The position numbers and the translations under genes were made by a program. Positions 55,520 through 63,630 of a stretch of 64,000 nt of DNA are shown in pieces (positions within the stretch are counted from its first letter, which is position 1; each line of letters begins with the position of its first letter). The stretch lies in NCBI GenBank assembly GCA_022768785.1, contig JALELI010000101.1, positions 18,637 to 82,636 on the forward strand, read 5' to 3'. Below the pieces are notes generated by a model that worked only from the letters and a program-made list of their open reading frames with translations, did no database searches and had not been told where the DNA came from. The DNA comes from Arcanobacterium sp. (GTDB lineage: Bacteria; Actinomycetota; Actinomycetes; Actinomycetales; Actinomycetaceae).

Positions 55520-56857
55520 TTATGCCACTGGCTCGGCGTCACTTACCTGAGATTGGTTGCGATATTTCAGGAATAGTACGAATACAGATCCAACAATCAC
55601 AGCCCCGATAATGAACCACAGACCAGCGAGCTTGTTCCCAGTTGATTCCTCCAATGCTCCCATAACAGTGGGTCCAAGGAAACCTCCGATGAGGCCACAC
55701 ATGTTCATGAAAGCAACTGCCGCAGCGGCGGTTGCCCCGGAGAATCGCTGTTGTGGGAACGTGAACAAAATCGACTGAATCACAAACAACTGCGATGCAG
55801 CGATGAAGAACCCAACCACAGCAATCCAAAGATTGCTCGATGCCACCGCAGCGATTGTAAGACCACCGGCAACAATCAAGAAGCCGATCGATGCCATCAT
55901 CTTGGAGCGGCGAAGCCCCACTGCATACTTAGGCAAGAACCATGAGCCCAGAGCAGCTGCAACCCATGGAATTGCCGTAATCAGGCCAACCGTTACTGTG
56001 CTCATCTGTGCATCGTAGGAATGGATCATCGTGGGGAGGAAGTACGACAACGAATAGACGGCAATCTGATGAGTGAAATAGGCTAAAACCACAATCCACA
56101 AGATCGCATCTTTGAGAACTGGCCCGAGCGAACGTAGATCATTGTGGCTTGATTTCTCTCCCACATCTTCGCTCTTAATGACGTCCGAGATGAGCTGCTT
56201 GTCTTCTTCGGTGAGCCACTTAGCTTCCTGAGGAGAGTTTGGAAGCATCTTCCACACTAGGAATGCTAGAAGCACAGCAGGGAGCCCCTCTAGGATAAAC
56301 ATCCATTGCCATCCGTGTAGCCCTGCAAGACCATGGAGCTGGAGAAGAATACCAGCCAAGGGGGCACCGAGAATATTTGCAATCGAAACCCCTAAAAGGA
56401 AGATACCGATAGCACGCGACCTATATTTCTGTGGAAACCAATAGGAAATATAGAGAATAATCCCTGGATACAAACCAGCCTCAGCAGCACCTAAAAGGAT
56501 CCTGATCACGTAGAAAGAGGTGTCGTTCCACACGATTGCCATCAGCATCGAGATGACGCCCCATGTGATCATGATACGCGTGATCCAGAATCTTGCTCCC
56601 ACTTTATGCATGATCAAGTTAGAGGGAACTTCTAGAATTGCGTAACACAAGAAGAATAGCCCTGCTCCAAGGCCATAGGCCGCTGCAGAAAGCCCGATAT
56701 CTGCGGCAAGAGATTCTTTTGCCATACCAATATTAGTTCTATCAATAAAACTAATGATGTACACCGTTACAAGCAGCGGCATTAACTTTTTAAAGTTCTT
56801 TTTCGTTAAAAGATCTAGCTTCGATACTTGAGAAGAATCTAGTGTTTGAGATGTCAT
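55520..56857 (-). CDS. MFS transporter, anion:cation symporter (ACS) type
   Basis: A 445-residue MFS protein with about 12 membrane segments. SFIDRTNIGMAKE near residue 35 and the EAAEAGLYPG-like stretch GAAEAGLYPGIILYISYWFP are signatures of the ACS family, whose members import sugar acids such as glucarate, tartrate and hydroxy-phenyl acids with protons. It is the uptake route for the operon's substrate. The ORF track start is seven codons earlier; ATG at 56857 follows AAAGG and lies 17 bases after the thiolase stop. Confidence 0.92.
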   Translation of the reverse strand: MTSQTLDSSQVSKLDLLTKKNFKKLMPLLVTVYIISFIDRTNIGMAKESLAADIGLSAAAYGLGAGLFFLCYAILEVPSNLIMHKVGARFWITRIMITWGVISMLMAIVWNDTSFYVIRILLGAAEAGLYPGIILYISYWFPQKYRSRAIGIFLLGVSIANILGAPLAGILLQLHGLAGLHGWQWMFILEGLPAVLLAFLVWKMLPNSPQEAKWLTEEDKQLISDVIKSEDVGEKSSHNDLRSLGPVLKDAILWIVVLAYFTHQIAVYSLSYFLPTMIHSYDAQMSTVTVGLITAIPWVAAALGSWFLPKYAVGLRRSKMMASIGFLIVAGGLTIAAVASSNLWIAVVGFFIAASQLFVIQSILFTFPQQRFSGATAAAAVAFMNMCGLIGGFLGPTVMGALEESTGNKLAGLWFIIGAVIVGSVFVLFLKYRNQSQVSDAEPVA

Positions 56858-56874
56858 CGTGTGCACCTTTCTCC

Positions 56875-58056
56875 TCACCCTGCATACGCTCTAAACACAG
56901 CGGCCACGCCTTGACCGCCACCAATACACATAGAAACCAACCCGAATTCTTTGCCGGTGCGCCGCAATCCATACAGCGTGCGCAGAGAAAGAATCGCGCC
57001 AGTAGCTCCAACCGGGTGACCGAGCGCAATTGCACCGCCGAGTGGATTAGTTTTCTCCATATCGAGATGCTGGTCTCGGATAACTGCGAGCGCCTGCGCA
57101 GCGAAAGCTTCGTTGAGCTCGATCCAGTCCACATCGTCGAGAGAGATCTGCGCTTTTTCGAGAGCACGCGGAATGGCAAGTGCTGGAGCGAAACCCATAA
57201 TTTCGGGAGCGACACCAGCTTTTGCGAAACTCACGAGCTCACCAATGGGGTTCAAGCCTTCGGCTTTTGCAACCGACTCCGTGGTGAGTACCAGCATTGC
57301 CGCAGCATCGTTAATCCCTGAAGAGTTCCCTGCCGTCACCGAGCCACCCTCACGGAAAGCCGGACGAAGTTTGGCAAGTTTCTCAACGGTTGTGCCTGGG
57401 CGCGGATGCTCATCCGCATCGAAAACGCGCTCCGTTTTCTTTTCTTTAACTGTGACGCCGAAAATTTCTGGGGCGAAGAGCCCTTCCTCTTGCGCCTTCA
57501 CCGCACGCTGTTGAGACTGTGCGGCAAACTCATCTTGATCCTCACGGGAAATTCCAAATTTGTCTGCCACATTTTCGGCCGTCATGCCCATCGGGTAGTT
57601 GCCGAAAGGATCTGTGACGAGCGAAAGTGTGCCGTCCACAAAGGTATGGTGCCCCATCTTCCAGCCGTTGCGTGCCTCAAAATCCATGAATGGCTGCCGA
57701 GACATATTTTCGGAGCCGCCCGCAACAACGAATTTCGAATCGCCCGAATGCAGCTCGAAAGCGGCTGATTGGATCGCTTGTAGGCCTGAACCGCACAACC
57801 TATTAACGGTGTATGCGTTGGAATCTTCACGAACACCTGCAGCTAGAGCAATCCGGCGAGCCAGAAATGCATCTCCTCCAACTTGGCCAACGCAGCCAAC
57901 CACAACTTCGTCTACAGCATCGGATGCGATACCCGCACGGGAGAGTGCTTCTTTCATCGCGAGCGATCCCATAATGTGATTGGGCGTGCCAGATAGCGAA
58001 CCTGCATAACTACCTACGGCAGTGCGAGCCCCCTCAATAACAACAATTTTTTCCAT
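56875..58056 (-). CDS. thiolase (acetyl-CoA C-acyltransferase family)
   Basis: A 393-residue thiolase. Catalytic residues are all present: nucleophile Cys88 in NRLCGSGLQA, His in GHPVGATGA (about 344) and the second Cys in CIGGGQG (about 374); ELNEAFAAQ is also typical. It cleaves 3-ketoacyl-CoA with CoA to acetyl-CoA and a shortened acyl-CoA or runs in reverse. In this operon the cleavage direction fits. The ORF track includes six extra codons from a GTG; ATG at 58056 follows GAGGAG and matches the family start MEKIVVIEGARTAVG. Confidence 0.95.
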   Translation of the reverse strand: MEKIVVIEGARTAVGSYAGSLSGTPNHIMGSLAMKEALSRAGIASDAVDEVVVGCVGQVGGDAFLARRIALAAGVREDSNAYTVNRLCGSGLQAIQSAAFELHSGDSKFVVAGGSENMSRQPFMDFEARNGWKMGHHTFVDGTLSLVTDPFGNYPMGMTAENVADKFGISREDQDEFAAQSQQRAVKAQEEGLFAPEIFGVTVKEKKTERVFDADEHPRPGTTVEKLAKLRPAFREGGSVTAGNSSGINDAAAMLVLTTESVAKAEGLNPIGELVSFAKAGVAPEIMGFAPALAIPRALEKAQISLDDVDWIELNEAFAAQALAVIRDQHLDMEKTNPLGGAIALGHPVGATGAILSLRTLYGLRRTGKEFGLVSMCIGGGQGVAAVFRAYAG

Positions 58057-58070
58057 TGTTTTCTCCTCGG

Positions 58071-59531
58071 TCACTTCTTTGTGATTACGTGTGATACTGC
58101 TTCCCGCGCAGCATCGTTGTCGTCAACTTCAAGAACTTTCCAGCCGTCTTCAGTTAGCTGAACTAGATAGTGCTCGGTGGCTAGATAGACTTCCTGCCCC
58201 TTGTTCAGTGCCGCCTGCCCATAGAAAGAAAGTTGATCCACTTCCTCCACCCACTTGGGGTGCTTGGAATCGGCCACCATGAGGAAACAGATCCGCTTCG
58301 CACCGTCTACGATGTCCATGAATCCACCGCACCCGATAGCTTTCCCTCCAAATGCGGAGACGTTCACATTGCCGTGCCCGTCTACCTGGCCGACTCCCAT
58401 AAACGTGATGTCCACACCACCGCCGTTGTAGAAATCAAACTGTTGCGGGTGCTCAATAATCGCTGCAGGATGCAGAGCACACCCGAAATCCACCACTCCC
58501 AGTGGCACGCCTCCATAAGTGCCTGATTCCACAGTGAGTGATACATTCGCGATTTGCCCACTCAGGGCTAGCGCTCTGCCGATCGAATCTCCCGGCAAAC
58601 CTGTGCCGAGATTAATCACATCGCCATCTCGCACAAGGCGTGCCCCACGCTCACCAATAGCTACCCGCTTTGGCTCTAGCTCATGAGCTAACAGAGCTTC
58701 CGATAGCTCTTCCGGAGAGGCATATCCCGTAAGTAGATCCCAGTTCACTTCGATTGAAGCGTTCGTCTGCCGGTGATACTTTGCTGGATCCGTCGTCACC
58801 ATCACGTAGTCAACGAGCACTCCCGGAACTTCAACCTGGCGCGCTGGAATATCGCCGCATTCCACAATTTCTTTCACCTGAGCGATAACGATGCCCCCGC
58901 TGTTATGTGTGGCTTGGGCAATGGCCAAGTTATCGAGTTTTGTGACGTCGTCTTCTTGCGACATATTGCCAGCGCGGTCAATACGAGTACCTCGAATAAT
59001 GGCCACATCTAGCGGGAAAGATTTGTAATACAAATACTCTTCGCCGTCAATGTTCATAACCGACACGTATTCATCGGGAGCTGTGGCTTTCCGTGCCGAG
59101 GCGTTGATCCGGCCCCCATCGAGGCGCGGATCCACAAAAGTTCCTAATCCCACGGTTGAGATTTGCCCTGGCCGATGCGCCGCAATAGTCCGATAGAGCG
59201 TGGAGATTTGCCCTTGTGGTAAACAGATGGCTTCCACCTCATCTGCCCCAAGGAGATTTGCCATCGGCGGGTTGAGCCCCCAGTGCGGGCCAACCACACG
59301 TTTCAGCAAACCCGCATGAGCCAGCCGAGCTAACCCATCAACTCGGTTGGATTGCCCCGCAGCATGAACAAATGTGAGGTTATTGGGAACCCCTTTTTCC
59401 AAGAAAGATTTCTCTATCTCGTAATAAATTTCATCGGCTACCCCCATCATGGTGAAGCCGTTGCCAACCACCGTGGACCCATTCGGAATGAGCGAAGCCA
59501 CTTCGTTTGGCAGAACTTGCTGAAAGCTCAT
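58071..59531 (-). CDS. family I CoA-transferase (acetate/propionate CoA-transferase-like, fused alpha-beta)
   Basis: A 486-residue protein with both CoA-transferase halves fused, as in YdiF and propionate CoA-transferase. The N-terminal half has GSTVVGNGFTMMGVADEI and FVHAAGQ; the C-terminal half has NLGTGLPGDS and the catalytic Glu in LTVESGTYGG (about residue 333), then GCGGFMDIVDGAKR. It moves CoA between acyl groups through a glutamyl-CoA intermediate. Its ATG overlaps the dehydrogenase stop (ATGA), and the thiolase follows within 15 bases. In the proposed pathway it returns CoA from the cleavage product to the incoming acid. Confidence 0.93.
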   Translation of the reverse strand: MSFQQVLPNEVASLIPNGSTVVGNGFTMMGVADEIYYEIEKSFLEKGVPNNLTFVHAAGQSNRVDGLARLAHAGLLKRVVGPHWGLNPPMANLLGADEVEAICLPQGQISTLYRTIAAHRPGQISTVGLGTFVDPRLDGGRINASARKATAPDEYVSVMNIDGEEYLYYKSFPLDVAIIRGTRIDRAGNMSQEDDVTKLDNLAIAQATHNSGGIVIAQVKEIVECGDIPARQVEVPGVLVDYVMVTTDPAKYHRQTNASIEVNWDLLTGYASPEELSEALLAHELEPKRVAIGERGARLVRDGDVINLGTGLPGDSIGRALALSGQIANVSLTVESGTYGGVPLGVVDFGCALHPAAIIEHPQQFDFYNGGGVDITFMGVGQVDGHGNVNVSAFGGKAIGCGGFMDIVDGAKRICFLMVADSKHPKWVEEVDQLSFYGQAALNKGQEVYLATEHYLVQLTEDGWKVLEVDDNDAAREAVSHVITKK

Positions 59532-60289
59532 AGCTTGTATCCTCCGCCAATGTTGATCACTTCTCCGGTGAGGTATGAAGCATCATCCGACACCAAGAAA
59601 GCCACGAGGTTTGCCACGTCTTCCGGCTCTCCAGCACGCCGAAGCGGAACCTTTGCAACCTGCTCTTCATAGAGGTTCTCAAATCCGGCACGAGACGGAA
59701 TATCGCGCAGCGCGCTCGTCATCGCCGTTTCAATAAAGCCCGGGCAAATTGCATTGGCTGTGATGCCTTTGAATGCCAGCTCTTTGGAGATAGAGCGGGT
59801 GAGGGAAACTACTCCACCTTTGGCGGCAGCATAGTTGGTCTGCCCGATGTTTCCCATCCACGATGCGGAGGCAACGTTGCAAATCCTGCCATACCCATTA
59901 GCTCTCATATGCGTGCCCACTTTGCGGCACAGATAAAACACTCCAGAAAGATCCACTGCGATAACGGAATCCCACATTTCATCAGTCATCTTGTGGAGCA
60001 TGCCGTCACGGTTAATCCCCGCGTTATTGACGAGAATATCGATTTTCCCTGTGGTTTCGAGAGCTTCATCAATCACTGCATCCACAGCTTCTCGATCTGC
60101 CACATTCACTTCAAAAGCCAGTGCATCGTTTCCACATAAATCAGCGGTTTCCTGAGCTAATTCGCGGTTAATATCGAGAGCAACAACGCGGGCACCGCGC
60201 TGCGCCAATTTGAGCGCAATCCCACGCCCAATTCCTTGAGAAGCACCCGTCACCACCGCAACGCGGCCTTCTAATGGACAACACGACAT
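59528..60289 (-). CDS. short-chain dehydrogenase/reductase (3-hydroxyacyl type, FabG-like)
   Basis: A 253-residue classical SDR. Cofactor loop VVTGASQGIGRG (residues 11-22) with Asp in VVALDINRE pointing to NAD preference; NNAG structural motif; catalytic Ser in NVASASW and Tyr-Lys in NYAAAKGG; C-terminal YLTGEVINIGGGYKL. FabG-like enzymes act on 3-hydroxy/3-keto groups, so it can oxidise the 3-hydroxyl of the operon's substrate as free acid or CoA ester. The ORF track opens 22 codons too early; ATG at 60289 follows AAAGAGG. First structural gene after lacI. Confidence 0.93.
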   Translation of the reverse strand: MSCCPLEGRVAVVTGASQGIGRGIALKLAQRGARVVALDINRELAQETADLCGNDALAFEVNVADREAVDAVIDEALETTGKIDILVNNAGINRDGMLHKMTDEMWDSVIAVDLSGVFYLCRKVGTHMRANGYGRICNVASASWMGNIGQTNYAAAKGGVVSLTRSISKELAFKGITANAICPGFIETAMTSALRDIPSRAGFENLYEEQVAKVPLRRAGEPEDVANLVAFLVSDDASYLTGEVINIGGGYKL

Positions 60290-60318
60290 TGTGTAACCTC
60301 TTTCGTATAATTGGGGCA

Positions 60319-61344
60319 TTAGCAGGAATTGCCAATGCGCATTTCGTATCGACAAATAACTTCGTGCGGTGCTACACGCACGTTTCTCACCAAATCTCCT
60401 AAATAGGAAACAGCAGCCCCCGCCATCTGCGTGATTGGCTGAACGATAGTGGTAAGTTCTAATTCTTTTTCAAAGGGATCCATGACGCCGTCAAAACCAG
60501 TGAGCGCCACATCGCGGGGTATAGAGATTCCTGATAGCGAGAAATCCGAATAGACCCCGTATGCGATCGCATCAGTGCCGCAAATAATCACTTCGGGAAG
60601 CCCTCTGCTGAGCCCGCGGAAGTATCGAGCGGCTTGCAGCCCACCTTCAACTCCTAGCGGAATGCGAATGATCCATTCTTGCGGCACAGAGATCCCGTTT
60701 TCCAAGAGCCCCAAGAGATATCCCGATAGTCTCTCATTTGACGCCGATGAACGCCTCGGGCCAAGTGCCAATGCAACGTTTGTGTAGCCTTTATCGGCCA
60801 CATACACCGCCAGCTCATATGCGGCCGTTGAATTATCTATTCCCACGAAAGGCGCCTGAACTGTAGGCATCTTGCGCGACACCTGAACATATGGGATCCC
60901 ATATTTGCGCAACTCTCGCGCTATTGAGGCATCGCCATCTTGCGTGGCAGTTAAGATAATTCCATCCACGTGGTGATCGGCCATCGCTTTCACGGTAGAC
61001 AACAATTGGTGGGGATCGTCTTCTGTGTGCGACAGATACGAATCAAAACCTGCGTTGCGTGCCTCTTGAGATACGGCAACCCCGAGTTTCTGGTAAAACG
61101 GGTTTCTCAAATCAGCGAGAATTAACCCCAACAGAGGCTTGGTGCGCGCCCCCATCTCGGCTCGTGCCGGAATCTCTAGCCCAAACTTTTTGGCTGCATC
61201 GAGTACTCTCTTTCGAGTGTGATCCGAAACTCCAGATTTGCCGTTGAGAGCATAGGAGACCGCCGCCGTAGATATCCCAAGGTACTCCGCTAAACCTGCT
61301 GCAGATACACCACATGCATGATCCGAAATATCTTCTCGAGCCAC
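60319..61344 (-). CDS. LacI-family regulator of the CoA-pathway operon
   Basis: A 341-residue LacI protein. The HTH is AAGLAEYLGISTAAVSYALN (about residues 15-34), followed by the hinge and a ligand-binding domain (LGLILADLRNPFYQKLGVAV; VALTGFDGVMDPFEKELELT). The ORF track begins at a TTG; the GTG nine codons later has AGGGGG at a good distance and is preferred. It lies 29 bases upstream of the dehydrogenase in the same direction, so it is likely co-transcribed and autoregulated from the promoter at 61.4 kb. The effector is presumably the imported acid or a CoA intermediate. Confidence 0.9.
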   Translation of the reverse strand: MAREDISDHACGVSAAGLAEYLGISTAAVSYALNGKSGVSDHTRKRVLDAAKKFGLEIPARAEMGARTKPLLGLILADLRNPFYQKLGVAVSQEARNAGFDSYLSHTEDDPHQLLSTVKAMADHHVDGIILTATQDGDASIARELRKYGIPYVQVSRKMPTVQAPFVGIDNSTAAYELAVYVADKGYTNVALALGPRRSSASNERLSGYLLGLLENGISVPQEWIIRIPLGVEGGLQAARYFRGLSRGLPEVIICGTDAIAYGVYSDFSLSGISIPRDVALTGFDGVMDPFEKELELTTIVQPITQMAGAAVSYLGDLVRNVRVAPHEVICRYEMRIGNSC

Positions 61345-61407
61345 TCGAACTACACCCCCTTGTGAAGCCAATTGCTATTCCGCGCCGAACAGCCAATTTG
61401 CGATCTT

Positions 61408-61442
61408 GTGATCACTATCTCAATGTGATGTGGGTTAAGCAA
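61408..61442 (-). promoter_or_regulatory. promoter and palindrome upstream of the CoA-pathway operon
   Basis: On the reverse strand TTGCTT (61442-61437) and GATAGT (61419-61414) are spaced by 17 bases. GTGATCAC, a perfect 8-bp palindrome, overlaps the downstream edge of the -10 at 61408-61415 and could be part of an operator. Assignment is by pattern only. Confidence 0.35.
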
Positions 61443-61645
61443 CGTTAAGTTGAGGACGCAAAATGTGCTCAGTATGATCCGGATCTTTCCAGTGGTTTGG
61501 AGTAATTGAGCAGCTTTTCAGCAGCTAAAACTGAATTTTGGGAAAACTAACGGAGCGCGCATAAACAGACTATGGAGAGAAAGCTAAACATTTGCGCTGT
61601 GCTACTCATGCTGCTAACGTGGCCCTCTTAATCTTTTAGCAAGCT

Positions 61646-62023
61646 GTGCGGTGTTCCCAGCAGGTGGTGGTATGGAAAGTGGATTCATCTAAATACTGCT
61701 CTGGACGCCCAGATTTACGGCGTTATCGGCAGATTGAGCCCGGCGTTTTGTTTGAGCTGCGCATGGGTTGGCGCAGAGTACTGTTGAGTGATTACGACTG
61801 GTGGCACTGCGTGCTCAACAATTCCTTGGCAAAGTGATCTAGCAAATGGCAAGGCGAGGACTGAGACGGCGTATGGGAAGCAGGCACTCCTGATAGCCCT
61901 AAGCGGCGGCAATTAGAAAGATATAAGGTGAAAAGCTGGGATCGCTGCCTGCGCGTGGATCCTAATCGCACCATGCAGACAGTCTTTTGGGAAATCAAGC
62001 CCGAAGACGTGGCACATCACTAG
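61646..62023 (+). pseudogene. DUF3841-family pseudogene
   Basis: A single frame of 126 codons interrupted by TGA at 61835 and TGA at 61862. The parts read VLLSDYDWWHCVLNN and, after the stops, KVKSWDRCLRVDP and TVFWEIKPEDV, matching in order the conserved blocks of DUF3841 (LLSDFDLWHYVLN ... ESW.RIFDLD ... Q.TFWE....V). The N-terminal third of the family is not recognisable, so the 5' end is probably lost. The family's function is unknown. Recognition is from memory of the family pattern. Confidence 0.6.
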
Positions 62024-62090
62024 TTCTTCAAAGGATACCCACAGAGAAACACACAGTAACTGCTGGCTCCTGCTTGCTCACCAAGCGGTT

Positions 62091-62638
62091 TTATCTGGGC
62101 GCCACAGCTACCAAACGTTGAAGAAATCCCGCTTCAGAAATGGCGTTGATCGGGCTTCCAGCATCACGAAGGCGTTAAGCTTTTATAAGTTTTTTGGGAA
62201 TCGCTAACCCCGAATGCCCATCTACGCAGATCGAGGAACGCCAACAACAAGAAGTGTTGTTTTCCTGGTGAGAGATACATCGGCCGTTCCGCCGGTTACT
62301 GTTACAAGAGCTTGAATATCAGCACGTTTGCCATGCTACAAAGTAGCATTGACAACAACTCGTTCACCACGCAATTTATCAGTTCCACCATATCGCGCAG
62401 TTAATTCCTCTGCAGAAGCTGGATTTTGAATAGCAACGCTCTGCTGTCGGGTGCCGGTAGATGGGGCTAGATCAAGTAAAATATCGTAGCCGTAGCTCTT
62501 TTGTGCACCGTAAAAATCTTGCCGCAGGCCTCGCATTGCTAGCGCGTTATGATGCAAAACGCTCTGCACGCCGCACACCACATCATGAGCTGGCTGTGAG
62601 TTGCTCGGGCTCTGCCCATTCACACCACAGCATTTCAC
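62091..62638 (-). pseudogene. BRCT-domain protein pseudogene
   Basis: The 100-codon frame in the ORF track reads through GGTDKLRGERVVVNATL, meets TAG at 62336, and continues in the same frame as RADIQALVTVTGGTADVSLT with KTTLLVVGVP. After another stop and a frameshift it resumes as LRDAGSPINAISEAGFLQRL before TAA at 62091. This is the order of a BRCT domain (VVVTGTL, GG, VS.KT..LVVG, A..LG.PI.SE.EFL), as found at the C terminus of actinobacterial DnaQ-like exonucleases. The exonuclease part is missing or unrecognisable. Inactive. Confidence 0.6.
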
Positions 62639-62643
62639 ATATT

Positions 62644-63555
62644 TCAGTTGCGGTTTTTACCGGCTTTCACCCCATACGGCCGCGCTTGTGGAATAAACCG
62701 CAAGCACGCGAGATAAAGCACAAAGAAAATAAGTGGGAACCACGAATAATAGAAAGAGGACACCACCAACGCAGCCGGATCATTGCGCGCAAAGATCCAC
62801 ATAAAGAGGTCTGGAGCAGAATTTATCGCTGCTATTGGATTCTGAGCAAACTGCGTCTCCGCAATCGCCTGTGCCTGCGGGGTAGCACGAGCTCCAACGA
62901 TTGCCGTCACTGTAGCCATTGGCGTAGGCACCAGTAGCCGCGTCACTAGTGTATACATGAACGCCATCACGGCCGGTGGCCCAATAAATCGCACAACCGG
63001 ATTTTGAAGCCGCGCTGTGAGCACAGCAATAGCCGCCACACAGGCCAACGGATAGCCAAGCGCCGCGCCGAAAGCCGGCATTTCATACAGCAGCGAAGGG
63101 GTAACCGCCGTCACTAAGCTATCTGAGGTGGTTTTCGGCTCCACCACCACCAACAACGTGCCTAGTATTGTGCCGCCAATGCCCGCAGCCCCCACCACCG
63201 CTAACGCCACTTTAAGAGCTTCTAACCACTGCAGCTCTACGCGCAGCACGCCAAAAACTCGCAAACAGGAAACCACCAGCAAATAGGCTAGCGTAACAGC
63301 CGTAGTGAGCCCAGCCACAAACAATAAGTTGTAACCGGTGAGTAGTGTGACAACGGCTCCAACGGCGTCTTTTCCGCCCTGCAGCGACATCACCATAAGC
63401 ATAGCTAGTGCAGCCAGAGCCACTACCGCTAACCACAGGTATGCTAGCACTGCCCGCCGCGAAATAATGCGCTTCACGCTTCCTTTGCTCGGCAATGCGA
63501 GCTCATTCCACACGAGCCCTCGCCACCAGCGGGCAATACGTGAGAGTATTGGCAC
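62644..63555 (-). CDS. multi-pass membrane protein of unknown function
   Basis: A 303-residue protein with about six hydrophobic segments, starting at GTG with GGAGGG upstream. Residues 35-55, 70-100, 115-140, 160-180, 190-210 and 265-290 are strongly hydrophobic; the loop between the last two (VGARATPQAQAIAETQFAQN) is polar. No family was recognised. It stands intact among pseudogenes, and the BRCT pseudogene begins six bases after its stop, so it may have been in an operon with it. Confidence 0.65.
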   Translation of the reverse strand: MPILSRIARWWRGLVWNELALPSKGSVKRIISRRAVLAYLWLAVVALAALAMLMVMSLQGGKDAVGAVVTLLTGYNLLFVAGLTTAVTLAYLLVVSCLRVFGVLRVELQWLEALKVALAVVGAAGIGGTILGTLLVVVEPKTTSDSLVTAVTPSLLYEMPAFGAALGYPLACVAAIAVLTARLQNPVVRFIGPPAVMAFMYTLVTRLLVPTPMATVTAIVGARATPQAQAIAETQFAQNPIAAINSAPDLFMWIFARNDPAALVVSSFYYSWFPLIFFVLYLACLRFIPQARPYGVKAGKNRN

Positions 63556-63630
63556 GGCTACCCTCCAGCTCTCTTCAAAGTGTCATAACAAACCACATTT
63601 ATTTTATCAGGGAAGAGTGTTCCTCTTTTA

